Of a stretch of DNA of 64,000 nucleotides, positions 47,206 through 56,863 are shown piece by piece. Position 1 is the first letter of the stretch. Every line of letters starts with the position of its first letter. The position numbers and the translations under genes were made by a program. A model generated the notes under the pieces. That model was not told the origin of the DNA, made no database searches, and worked only from the letters and a program-made list of their open reading frames with translations. Origin of the DNA: Candidatus Methanophagaceae archaeon (GTDB lineage Archaea > Halobacteriota > Syntropharchaeia > Alkanophagales > Methanospirareceae); contig PQXC01000009.1 in the NCBI GenBank assembly GCA_003194435.1, forward strand, positions 1 to 64,000. Reading direction: 5' to 3'.

Positions 47206-49932
47206 TTATCCCCCCTCTCCCTTTCCCTCTTCCTTTATATCAAGCGACAATTCTGGTAGTTCCATCTGTTCCTGCTCTTGCTCCTGCTCCTTACCTTCGC
47301 CTTGACCCTGACCCTGTTCTAATTCTAACTCAGATTCGCCAGCTTCTATCATGCTCTTCAACTCACGCAATGAGGATGACATCTCCGCCAGCGGTTCCCC
47401 GATAGCTCTTATCCCTCTCGCTGCTTTCATACTATCCTCCCTTATTCTTGAGAGCTCACTTTCCGCCTTTGTTATATGCCTTATCACCGCGGAGGTAGTC
47501 TCCTTAGAGGGTATCGCGCCGAGGAATTCCGTCGCCTTCTCCACCACTACCTTTATATCGCTACTGAAACTGTTTGATATCTCCTCTATCCTGTCAAGCA
47601 ATATCTCAATATCCCGTATCGCATCATCTACCATTCGCAGCATCTTCACTGCCTTGTCGCCTGCAGGCGGTTTGATACCTTTCAATCGCGCAGTAAGGTC
47701 ATCAACCTGGCTCTTTAACTGCCCGAATCCCCTGCTCGCTTCTCTTGTCCACCGTTTCAGCTTCTCCATGCTCTTGCCCGCTTTCTCCAGTCCATGCACC
47801 AGCATCGTCAGGCTCGCTATTGAGTAGTTGTCCGGGATTCCCAGATTCTTTATCCCCTCTGCAACGTCCAGCCCGGTAAGTAAATCATCAAACATCTTCA
47901 AACACTGTGCAAGCACCACAGGCGTATTATTCCAGATCGCTTCCGGCTCGATTAGCTCATAATTCCTCCAGAAATTCGTCACTGCATCCCTGTTCTTCTC
48001 TTCCGCGCCCGGAGTATATCCTATATTGGTAATAATGGCGAACGGCTTGCTTGTGCCATAGAATAAAGAGTGATGCCTCTGTAATCTCGCGAAGTCACTC
48101 TCCTTATACGCCTGCTCCAGCCATTCCAGCTCTCGCATCCGCGGTGGCAAACCCGGTCCCGGCGCCCATGGCTGTAACCCAATCATCAGAGTGTATATAG
48201 CGAAACTATGTGCTCGCGCGGGCGTATCCAGCTTCAGTACATCTGCATCCTTCGCAAATCGCTCGGTCACCATACTCTTGAATGCACCGCCTCCCAGCCG
48301 CGCATCATCAAAATTGTCCGCACGCGTACTCAGTACCGCGATGAAATGCCCGAGCTTCTCCTCCTCTTTCATTATGTTACCCTGTGCATCCACCTCCAGG
48401 AATCCATAATCATGCAGTAGCTCGATATACCGCGATGCCAGCGTGCTTTCAATCGAATGCCGGTAGTTCAACATCGGATTGAATATGATATCCCCCTCGT
48501 TTATCGGCGCATGAGTCCAGCGGAAATACTCGTCCTCACGACCCAGGAGTTCCATAATCTCCTTGAATGACATCTTCTTCATGTCTTCCCTGCGCTTCTT
48601 CAGGCTCTTCACCTCTTCCTCCGAGAGCTCTATCTGATGATAACTCCTTGTATTCTGCGGTGTCGTTATCTCCCGCAATAGCCTGTTCTTCAATGCATCC
48701 AGCCGTTCTAATCTCCGTTCCATCTGCCTCTTCTCCTCCTCCGCATCGCTCACCCGGACCTCGAGGTCAAAGACCGCTTCCTTCAACTCACTCAATTTCT
48801 TACGTGCTCGCTCCAGTTTCGTCTTACCTTCCTCCACCGCCGCGAGATTCACATGCGTGAACAGTCCTACCCCCTCCTTTGATTCGTACTCCTCAATTAC
48901 ACGCTGAGCTTCCCTTATACGTGCTTCATATCGCTCCAGTTCACCCCGCTGCGATTCTATCTTGCCCTGTATCTCCGAGATTCGCGCTTCTATCTCCACC
49001 AGCTTCTCTCTCACCACCGGTATCTCGTCCTCCACCTCATAATACAGGAACAGTTTCTCTGTTGGGAATACGCACTCGTAATAGCCCAGGGTATCAAATC
49101 GGTTCTCATAGCCCCTCGCTCTGTTCTGCAGGTCGTTGAGGTCCAGCCACTTCCCCCGCATCTCCACCTTGCCCCCTGGTAAGAACCCGAGATCGAGCAG
49201 GAACCTGGGTATCGCCCTCTCCAGTTCCTCATCCCTGTTCTGACCCTGAAGGTCTCTACCCAGGAGGAAGAAGAGTTTAAATGGATTTGAGTAATTCTTA
49301 TCCTCGATTATTATCTCCTCGCTGTGCGACATGAGGAAATGGAGCTCTTTCAGTGTTCCAAGCGCATTTGCAGTTGGTAACGCTGATTCCTTACTCGAGG
49401 GCAGTATCCCTATCCCGAAGATCACGGGCTCCGAGCCGAACTGCTTCGATATCCAATCCCGTACATCTATTGCAACATCCAGGACCATGCTCGAGCCAGT
49501 GCCACCTCCAAAAGCACAGACCATGATGATGAAGAAGTCCTTACCACCCGTCCTGTTCCTTAGTTCCGATGCTGCCGCACCTATCGCACTGAATATCCTC
49601 TCACGGTGCACATTATACATCGCCCTGCCATATATACGATGTTGCCCGCAGCCCGCACCGGCTGCCGATAGATACGGGTCTGGTAACCACTGGTTTACAT
49701 TCTTCATCAATATCGTGTCCGGTCTACTGAGAATTATCTTCCGCCGCTCCTCTATCTCAGTACATGCGTTCGCTGATGCCTGGTCGGTATCAATAATCAG
49801 AAACTCCTCGTTCTTCGGCACTTTACCCGTACTACGCTTCAGCATTCGCAATATGTTATTCACAATGAAACTCCCCTGCCCTCCTATCCCTATTACAATC
49901 CGGTTTACTGTATCCTCACGCAACTCCACCAT
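47206..49932 (-). CDS. Tubulin/FtsZ-superfamily (Tubulin_2-like) protein with central coiled coil
   Basis: IGIGGQGSFIVNNIL, GAGCGQHRIYGRAMYN, GGGTGSS T4 loop at 49489-49509; long heptad-like region after ~residue 300. Confidence 0.85.
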   Translation of the reverse strand: MVELREDTVNRIVIGIGGQGSFIVNNILRMLKRSTGKVPKNEEFLIIDTDQASANACTEIEERRKIILSRPDTILMKNVNQWLPDPYLSAAGAGCGQHRIYGRAMYNVHRERIFSAIGAAASELRNRTGGKDFFIIMVCAFGGGTGSSMVLDVAIDVRDWISKQFGSEPVIFGIGILPSSKESALPTANALGTLKELHFLMSHSEEIIIEDKNYSNPFKLFFLLGRDLQGQNRDEELERAIPRFLLDLGFLPGGKVEMRGKWLDLNDLQNRARGYENRFDTLGYYECVFPTEKLFLYYEVEDEIPVVREKLVEIEARISEIQGKIESQRGELERYEARIREAQRVIEEYESKEGVGLFTHVNLAAVEEGKTKLERARKKLSELKEAVFDLEVRVSDAEEEKRQMERRLERLDALKNRLLREITTPQNTRSYHQIELSEEEVKSLKKRREDMKKMSFKEIMELLGREDEYFRWTHAPINEGDIIFNPMLNYRHSIESTLASRYIELLHDYGFLEVDAQGNIMKEEEKLGHFIAVLSTRADNFDDARLGGGAFKSMVTERFAKDADVLKLDTPARAHSFAIYTLMIGLQPWAPGPGLPPRMRELEWLEQAYKESDFARLQRHHSLFYGTSKPFAIITNIGYTPGAEEKNRDAVTNFWRNYELIEPEAIWNNTPVVLAQCLKMFDDLLTGLDVAEGIKNLGIPDNYSIASLTMLVHGLEKAGKSMEKLKRWTREASRGFGQLKSQVDDLTARLKGIKPPAGDKAVKMLRMVDDAIRDIEILLDRIEEISNSFSSDIKVVVEKATEFLGAIPSKETTSAVIRHITKAESELSRIREDSMKAARGIRAIGEPLAEMSSSLRELKSMIEAGESELELEQGQGQGEGKEQEQEQEQMELPELSLDIKEEGKGEGG

Positions 49933-49940
49933 CCTATCCT

Positions 49941-50393
49941 CTATACCTCCTTCTCCCTCGCTTCATAATCTGATATCCTTCTCTTTATGTCGCTCATCTC
50001 CTCATCGAAGTGTTCTATCTCCACCCCACTGCCTCTTATCTCACTCTCCATCCTCGTAACTGCACTATCTATGCTCCTTGCGGTAGCTACCAGCTTCTTC
50101 GCTTCCTTCTCACCCCTTAACCATATCACAATGCCCATCAATCCCAATATAATGCCCATCGCCACTATCGCATATATAACAACAGAGCGGGCAGATTCTG
50201 ATAGAGAAGACAGAAGCTTCTCCCGGTATTCATTCAATGCGAAAGCTAAAGCGGCTAATATAACGCCCGTGATGGGCATGAGAAGCAGCATCTTGTCCAC
50301 TTTCATTCGCGTCAACATCAACACTACTTCCACAGCCAGCACAGACGCAACGACGAGAAAAGCTATGCTCTGGAGTTCCATTTCCATATACAT
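49941..50393 (-). CDS. Small membrane protein, ~3 TM plus C-terminal coiled coil
   Basis: Three hydrophobic segments; tail ATARSIDSAVTRMESEIRGSGVEIEHFDEEMSDIKRRISDYEARE. Confidence 0.65.
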   Translation of the reverse strand: MYMEMELQSIAFLVVASVLAVEVVLMLTRMKVDKMLLLMPITGVILAALAFALNEYREKLLSSLSESARSVVIYAIVAMGIILGLMGIVIWLRGEKEAKKLVATARSIDSAVTRMESEIRGSGVEIEHFDEEMSDIKRRISDYEAREKEV

Positions 50394-50456
50394 TATTTAA
50401 TTTTTATCTCAATAAAAAATGTTTCCCTCTTTCTCTTTCTGTAACATAATCAATCT

Positions 50457-51746
50457 TCAATTTTGGCTTCGAGCTGAATCTGATCTTATATACTTTAGCC
50501 GTTCAGAATCATAGCTCAACCTCGAAAGAGCATCAGAAGCGAGAAGTCTGTATCTGCGTACGAAAACGTCAGTGCTCTCTTCTTTCGCTATCGCTCTCAA
50601 CTCCTCTATCTCGCTTAGCTTATCCCTCGACCAGTATTCCACAGGGTATGCATCTGTTCCCGGGTTCTCAGCCTGTATCTCTGTCTCCAGCTCGAATATC
50701 TGCTTATAAAGCTTCTCCAGCAACGCTACTGTTAGTTCCATCAGTGACTTACCATAGCCCAATAACTTTGGCATCTGTGACGGCAACATGCATCCCTCTA
50801 TCCTATCCTTCAGCTCCTTCACCTCAGCATCATCCGATATCTCTGCCGCTACTCCTGCCAGTACGAGTACGTCCGCTTTGTAACGTTCAAATTCATCACT
50901 CAACATCGCACTCAACTGTACAACCACATTCTTCAATAATTCCACCGTGTTATCGTAATTACCGTGCTCTATGCTATGCTCTGCGAGCTTTATATCTGTC
51001 CTGACCCTGGCAGTATCTGCATTCACTCGCTCACGCGCTATCGCTTCTAACTCCATCGCACTCTTCACGCATATCCACAGTGATTCTTCTATGAGGGAGA
51101 CCACTTCATTCATGAACATAGCGAGCTCAAGCAGTTCCATCTCTATATCCATACCCATATCCTCCAGTTTCTTCTCCATCTGCTCTATTTGTGGACTTAT
51201 ATCCAGACCCACTTTCCTGAGCTCTCTCAGTGCTATTAAATACTCACTGCATCTATCCTTCAATCGCGAGCAGAGCACCATTTCGTGCCGCTCGGTTATC
51301 TCATGGAGCATCTTATCCACCCACTCAACATCAGCAAAGACCACTCTTCTCAGTTGCGCACTGTTCATCCTCAACTGCCCGGTTATCTTACATCCGAGTT
51401 CTGATAAGCCGTCTTTCACCTTCTCCAGATCTGTTCTGAACTCCTTTGTACTTATCCGATACTTCTCTTCGAAATCACGCAATATTCGCATCTCCTCCAT
51501 ATATCGGTTTGCAATTGCCCGGATGTCCCGCTCCATTACCTGTTCCCTCACACTCCTCTTCCTTACTGCGACAAGGTATCGCACAAGGAACGAGACACCG
51601 ATCATAGCAGGGATGAATATCAGGATGATGGTGATTGCGAGATCAGAGCCGGTATTGAATAATATGAAGATAGCAATAGCAATCAAAGCTAAGAATGCCA
51701 GTGGTACCAGTATACTTACAGTTATACTATATCGCTTCATGTGCAA
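50457..51746 (-). CDS. Membrane protein, N-terminal TM hairpin plus long helical cytoplasmic domain
   Basis: Two adjacent TM helices then ~350 aa predominantly helical. Confidence 0.65.
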   Translation of the reverse strand: MHMKRYSITVSILVPLAFLALIAIAIFILFNTGSDLAITIILIFIPAMIGVSFLVRYLVAVRKRSVREQVMERDIRAIANRYMEEMRILRDFEEKYRISTKEFRTDLEKVKDGLSELGCKITGQLRMNSAQLRRVVFADVEWVDKMLHEITERHEMVLCSRLKDRCSEYLIALRELRKVGLDISPQIEQMEKKLEDMGMDIEMELLELAMFMNEVVSLIEESLWICVKSAMELEAIARERVNADTARVRTDIKLAEHSIEHGNYDNTVELLKNVVVQLSAMLSDEFERYKADVLVLAGVAAEISDDAEVKELKDRIEGCMLPSQMPKLLGYGKSLMELTVALLEKLYKQIFELETEIQAENPGTDAYPVEYWSRDKLSEIEELRAIAKEESTDVFVRRYRLLASDALSRLSYDSERLKYIRSDSARSQN

Positions 51747-52635
51747 GCCCCCTTAGCTCTCGCAGTCGCTTCAACTGCTCGAACCTGTAAACGAAGAGAT
51801 TTGTTATCGCTGCTATATTCCGCTTTGTGGTACAGACTGCCAGATAGCATTCCTTTGTATACATAAGCATGAACTCCTCCACCAGTTCCTTATCCACTCG
51901 CTCGCCCCTGACATAATACTCAGGAACACGCAGGAATGTAATACCCCGTTCGCTGCTTAGCGGGGCTTCTGCGATGCTTAACTTCTCCATGGATACCCGA
52001 ATGAGGGTTCGGAGGTCGAGCGGTTTATGCCTCAGAAATGGCAGGATATAGCCAGCCAGTCCCTTCGTGAGCTCAGAAGCCCTTGATAGTGCTGCATAGC
52101 CCGGCTCGTCACTGAACGAGATAATGCTTAATAGTCTGTCTATATTCATTGCCGCTGTTTTATCTCTCACTCCCGCCAGGATGTCCACGATACACGATGC
52201 TATATATCGGTTATAACGTGGATAATACCGTTCGAAGTTTGGAAGATGCGCTATCCTCTGGTTATCAACAATTATGAAGCTATTGATATATTCTTTCAGC
52301 TTCTCCAGTGTATAGAACGCATTTATTAAGTTCTCGCTCTTCTGGCGCCGCATCGCAGGCAGAACACCAACAAACAGCGTTTTTATACCACACTCTGATA
52401 GCATTGCCGCTGCCCGGGATACCTCATCACCGTCATCGAGTTCTGAGATCACAAAAGCGAAATCAGCTCCCTTTTCTCGACTTATTCTCGACTTATTCCA
52501 CTCTTTATCACTCCTTAACCTGATTACAATCGGTTTATCCCGCCTTATCTCTTTGTACTCCAGCACTGAGTTGAGTATTGCAGTTCCTGAAGACCCTATT
52601 CCTATGAAGAGGTATGCCATACCGTTTAATACCAT
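51727..52635 (-). CDS. Divergent FtsZ-like protein lacking the canonical GGGTG loop
   Basis: FIGIGSSGTAILNSVLEY (T1-like) and IKTLFVGVLPAMRRQKSENLINAFYTLEKLKEYINSFIIVDNQRIAHL (FtsZ-like). Confidence 0.6.
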   Translation of the reverse strand: MVLNGMAYLFIGIGSSGTAILNSVLEYKEIRRDKPIVIRLRSDKEWNKSRISREKGADFAFVISELDDGDEVSRAAAMLSECGIKTLFVGVLPAMRRQKSENLINAFYTLEKLKEYINSFIIVDNQRIAHLPNFERYYPRYNRYIASCIVDILAGVRDKTAAMNIDRLLSIISFSDEPGYAALSRASELTKGLAGYILPFLRHKPLDLRTLIRVSMEKLSIAEAPLSSERGITFLRVPEYYVRGERVDKELVEEFMLMYTKECYLAVCTTKRNIAAITNLFVYRFEQLKRLRELRGLAHEAI

Positions 52636-52669
52636 TTAAAATCTTATCGCATATACCATAAATATTGAG

Positions 52670-53647
52670 ATGAAAAGTGACAGCATAGCTATAATGATGT
52701 CCAGGCTTATGCTCATGCTTATGCTTATATCTATACTGCTGCTGGGTTATACGCTACCGGTAGCAGGCTCGGACGAGCTAAAGAGGAGTTTGCTACGCGA
52801 TATAATATCAATGGATAAAACAGAGCTATTTAATAATTACGGCGAGCTGGCACTTGCAAAGGCGAAGACACAGGCAGTGATTCAGGGCATGCCTGGCTAT
52901 GAAGTGACCGCGGAGACCAGAAACTGGGTGAACATCCTCATTGAGATTATCAATGACTTTGAAGCGATGACTGCCCTGAGCGAGAATAAAGAGCCATCAT
53001 ATCATATAGGAGCAATCAGGAAAGCAGAAGCAATCAACAATTCTATATATGAGTTGAAGAGATACGAGACACCAGAAAGAGAGGGGATACCCATGCTTTT
53101 AGAACTCGCACTTAAGCGCTTTTACCGAAAAGAGGGGTTCTTCTTTCAGAATATCGCGGCTAACACAGGGGAGACAAGGTTGAAGATCGAATACGAATAT
53201 ATAAGTTCAAACGCATATGCATTGGGAGGGATGCCCAGTGACGCCACGCGAATGGAGTTCGAGGCGAGGCGCGATGAGCGCATATATAACAGGGATATGA
53301 ATCGAGCTAAGGAGTATATAAACGCCTCAGAACTACACCTGCACAAAGCCAAGAACTCCCGTTCTGCATTCTTCGGCGCTGCATTCATGCAGATAATAAA
53401 AGCACGCGATTCGTTCGAGCAAGCGAAGGAGTTATATGAGAAGCATAAAGATAAAGAGCTGGAGAACGTGAAGGTAAGGGAAACAGAGATAGAAGCTGTT
53501 TACCGCAGATTGATGCTCGATACACTTGAGGTCGTTGCATTATATCTCATTGCCCTATCTTTAATTACTGGTATCCTATGGATGAAGTTCATGAGATGGC
53601 ATGGCGAGCTGGATGACACGATGCTGGGCGAGGAGCTCATTGAGTAA
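52670..53647 (+). CDS. Exported helical protein with C-terminal TM anchor
   Basis: Signal peptide MLMLMLISILLLGYTLPVAGS; C-terminal TM TLEVVALYLIALSLITGILWMKFM. Confidence 0.65.
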   Translation: MKSDSIAIMMSRLMLMLMLISILLLGYTLPVAGSDELKRSLLRDIISMDKTELFNNYGELALAKAKTQAVIQGMPGYEVTAETRNWVNILIEIINDFEAMTALSENKEPSYHIGAIRKAEAINNSIYELKRYETPEREGIPMLLELALKRFYRKEGFFFQNIAANTGETRLKIEYEYISSNAYALGGMPSDATRMEFEARRDERIYNRDMNRAKEYINASELHLHKAKNSRSAFFGAAFMQIIKARDSFEQAKELYEKHKDKELENVKVRETEIEAVYRRLMLDTLEVVALYLIALSLITGILWMKFMRWHGELDDTMLGEELIE

Positions 53648-53675
53648 CAGGATAAGGGGAAGGGATAAGGATAGG

Positions 53676-56126
53676 ATGGTGGATAAAACAATGAAAGGAA
53701 AAAACCGGATGATTGCTATTGCACTTCTGATATGCGCAGGTATGATAATGATAATTACTACATCCACAATAGAATGCGCCGGTGCATCATCTGCTATTTC
53801 AGTAACTCCTTCTACTGTGAACATATTCTTCGATTCTCCCACAAAGGATACATTCACAGCAGACAGGACTGTGACAATAACCAATAACGGTGAAAACGCA
53901 ACCAATGTGAGTATCATACCAAGTTATGATTACATTATTATTACACCGCGTGAATTTACGCTTAACCGTGGTGAATCACATCAAATCACAATTGAAGCAG
54001 ATAAAAGCGCAAAGGAAGGTTCATACCCTGTCCATATAAAAACCAATACTGATACCGAGACCAGTATCACCGTCAATATAATCTACTGTGCGAAGATTAC
54101 AGTGTCTACATCGCATATTGATTTTGGTGAGGTTGCCAGCGCCAGCACTGTATCAAAAGAGATTACTTTAAGCGAAGAGTACGGGTACAAAACCCTGAAT
54201 GATGTGACAATAACACGAATTTCGGGCGAGAATGACTGGGTTAAACCATCCCCGAGCAGTGGTATCACCGTCTCATCATCCCAAAATAAACATATTACAT
54301 TCACACTCACGCCTGGACCACCAGATTACAGTAGACGCGATAACAGATATACGTGGAAGTTTAGCATTAAAAGTGGTAGCCGGTACGTAGAACCCGCTAC
54401 AATAACAATCGAAGCCCGGATAATGAGACCGGCGAAGCTCGGTGAAGTAGCACACGCGAAAAAGTTGAATCTCAAATTCGATAAGCCACGGGGAACCGTC
54501 ATGGAGTATCACAGGTATACCTATCTGGCAATAAAGAACGAAGGCGATGAACCCATGACTGTAAGGATTACCCGCCCACCACCCTTAGGGGGCTATATTC
54601 ATGTGGATGCACCCGGTAAGGTTACTGTCGCCGGGAGGGATACCAAAGAACTCAAACTCCATATTACTGCACCATACGATGCACCTGAAGGCACTTATAA
54701 AGGTATATTACGTTTAGACGCTGGCAAGGCGGGTAAGGCTGATGTGGTCATAAGTGTAGTGGTGATATGGCCGGTGGATTTCAACATCTCGTCCTCTTCG
54801 CCCTATTTCTCATATCCGCCATTCTCTATAGACTTCGGCTCCTTACAACTGAAGGAACGGGGATATGAGCAGCGGAGGCTGAATCTCACACTTACTGAGT
54901 ACTATCGCTATAAGCCAGTCAGGAACTTGCGGCTCTCAACAGAGGGGGAATACAGCAACTGGTTAAAGGAGAGGCATGATTTCGCACTGATTCCACCCGG
55001 AGAATCGAGGAATATCACTATTGTGATACAGCCGGGACTGGAAGCGGTACCTAAGCACTATTCCTGGACGTATTATCTCAGTGCGCGTGAGATAAGTGCC
55101 AAGCGAGTGCAGATAAGAGCGAAGATCGTGCCCCTGAATATCCCTGAGATGATTAAATACCTGGATGCATTCAGAGAAAGCCAGTTGCATCGGAGCTATC
55201 CCTCATCGGAATATATAATATCAAATGGGACAGAACTGCTGCAGGATATAGAGCGTAGCGAGATAGGAGTGGAGGACTGGCGTAAAATACCTGTGTTGGT
55301 AAGAGCAACACTATCCTTATTAGATGCTTTGAACGACAGTATTATACATAGTGCTAACAGAGATTATGACCATGCAGTTGAGAACTTATTGGCTGCTTCG
55401 GTCTCCACATCCACCATCAGCTCGAATTCATTACTGAATAATGACCGCATCTTTGGGTATGCAACCGAGATCGCAGCCAGCGCGGACAGGACAACCCGGG
55501 ATGTAGTGAGAGAAGAAGCGAAGATGCTTGAGTTACGTGCATGGAGTATAAAGAAAGCAGTAGAGCATGCCCGGAATGATATGAGCAAGTTAAAAGAGGA
55601 TGAGAATGTGCTTGAATCCGCGTTGTGCTATCAACATGCTGCTACACTCTATGGACTGCTCAATGAGCGACAGAAGAGGCAGGAATGCATCTATGAGAAG
55701 TCCAAGATGATGGACTGGCATGATGAACTGGTTAGTGATGCAACAGACCTACGCATAAGGGCAGAGGGTATCATCTCAGATAGCAGAGAGAGAGACCTCG
55801 TCAGAGTCTGGAACAGATATCTGCTCCTGAACCCTTATAATTATGACACCTTCTCCACCAGTTATGAAACCGCAGAGGGATACTTTGAGAGGGCATCGCA
55901 TAAATACAGGCTGGCAGGTGAGTCACTTCTATACCGGGATACCATATCCGAGTTGAAAGAATTGGAGGCAGAAATGAGCAGTATAATCTCTTTATTCTTC
56001 TTTTCATGCATACTCTATGCCATCATCTTCTTATATGCGCTGAACCGGATAGTCTGTGGCACGATGGCGTATTTAAAAGATACTTACGAGCGAGAGATAG
56101 GGGACATCATGGTTAACGCAGGATAG
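53676..56126 (+). CDS. Large exported protein with Ig-like/NEW3-like repeats, helical stalk and C-terminal TM
   Basis: Repeated VTITNNGENATNVSIIPSYDYI...GESHQITIEADKSAKEGSYPVHI-type modules; TM SIISLFFFSCILYAIIFLYALN; start set at MVDKTMKGKNRM. Confidence 0.7.
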   Translation: MVDKTMKGKNRMIAIALLICAGMIMIITTSTIECAGASSAISVTPSTVNIFFDSPTKDTFTADRTVTITNNGENATNVSIIPSYDYIIITPREFTLNRGESHQITIEADKSAKEGSYPVHIKTNTDTETSITVNIIYCAKITVSTSHIDFGEVASASTVSKEITLSEEYGYKTLNDVTITRISGENDWVKPSPSSGITVSSSQNKHITFTLTPGPPDYSRRDNRYTWKFSIKSGSRYVEPATITIEARIMRPAKLGEVAHAKKLNLKFDKPRGTVMEYHRYTYLAIKNEGDEPMTVRITRPPPLGGYIHVDAPGKVTVAGRDTKELKLHITAPYDAPEGTYKGILRLDAGKAGKADVVISVVVIWPVDFNISSSSPYFSYPPFSIDFGSLQLKERGYEQRRLNLTLTEYYRYKPVRNLRLSTEGEYSNWLKERHDFALIPPGESRNITIVIQPGLEAVPKHYSWTYYLSAREISAKRVQIRAKIVPLNIPEMIKYLDAFRESQLHRSYPSSEYIISNGTELLQDIERSEIGVEDWRKIPVLVRATLSLLDALNDSIIHSANRDYDHAVENLLAASVSTSTISSNSLLNNDRIFGYATEIAASADRTTRDVVREEAKMLELRAWSIKKAVEHARNDMSKLKEDENVLESALCYQHAATLYGLLNERQKRQECIYEKSKMMDWHDELVSDATDLRIRAEGIISDSRERDLVRVWNRYLLLNPYNYDTFSTSYETAEGYFERASHKYRLAGESLLYRDTISELKELEAEMSSIISLFFFSCILYAIIFLYALNRIVCGTMAYLKDTYEREIGDIMVNAG

Positions 56127-56263
56127 GAATAAAAAAACCTTTCTTTCAAAAAGAAAGCTTTACCAAAGAAACATTATACTTCAGGTACTATAACGGGTAA
56201 AGCAAAAACAAAAATCGAAAAGTTTTTAATAGTCAAGAGAGAATACGGATAACGTGGTGTAAA

Positions 56264-56824
56264 ATGAAGAAGAAGTTGGTAGTGGCTATTATTGCTGTGG
56301 CTTTAATAGGAGTAATGGCAGGCTGTGTGGAGAAACCAGAAGTGACGCCGCCGCCAGAGGCAACACCTACGGTGACACCAAAAGTAACACCAAAGGTGAC
56401 ACCTGCACCAACACCAGTGGAAGTGAAACCACAACTTCCGGTGAAGACGAGTTGTGATATGTGTCATAAGAGGGAATCAACAGCGAATTTAGAAGCGCAC
56501 GTGAAAGGTGGACTGCTGGTAAATGGTAAACCTGGCTGTTTTGACTATGCGGGCAAGCCGAATCTTGCGAGTGGCTGTCATGGTCGTAAGAATGCCACTG
56601 TGCATACCGTTCACCCCTCAACAGTTGGATGTATAGTATGCCATGGCAAGATACCAAAGATACCGAAGAAAGGACCGGGAGGTACTACGTGTGAGGAATG
56701 TCACGGCTATCCTGAGCCATTAAAGCCGAGCAAAGGGAATCTCGTGAATATACATCTTTCAAGGGGTAAGGACTGCACAGTTTGCCATGTCGGGGAGATA
56801 TCTCAGATACACGGTCTGAAGTGA
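56264..56824 (+). CDS. Multiheme c-type cytochrome lipoprotein
   Basis: Lipobox VMAGC; CDMCH, CIVCH, CEECH, CTVCH; plus CFDYAGKPNLASGCH. Confidence 0.88.
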   Translation: MKKKLVVAIIAVALIGVMAGCVEKPEVTPPPEATPTVTPKVTPKVTPAPTPVEVKPQLPVKTSCDMCHKRESTANLEAHVKGGLLVNGKPGCFDYAGKPNLASGCHGRKNATVHTVHPSTVGCIVCHGKIPKIPKKGPGGTTCEECHGYPEPLKPSKGNLVNIHLSRGKDCTVCHVGEISQIHGLK

Positions 56825-56863
56825 ATTAGACCGTTCTCTCTCCCCTCTCCTTTTTTATTCAAT

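Noticed and set aside
50971-51756. 261-aa plus-strand ORF inside the tubulin-locus membrane protein
   Set aside because: Ser/Ile-rich antisense frame of the 429-aa gene; no start context or domain
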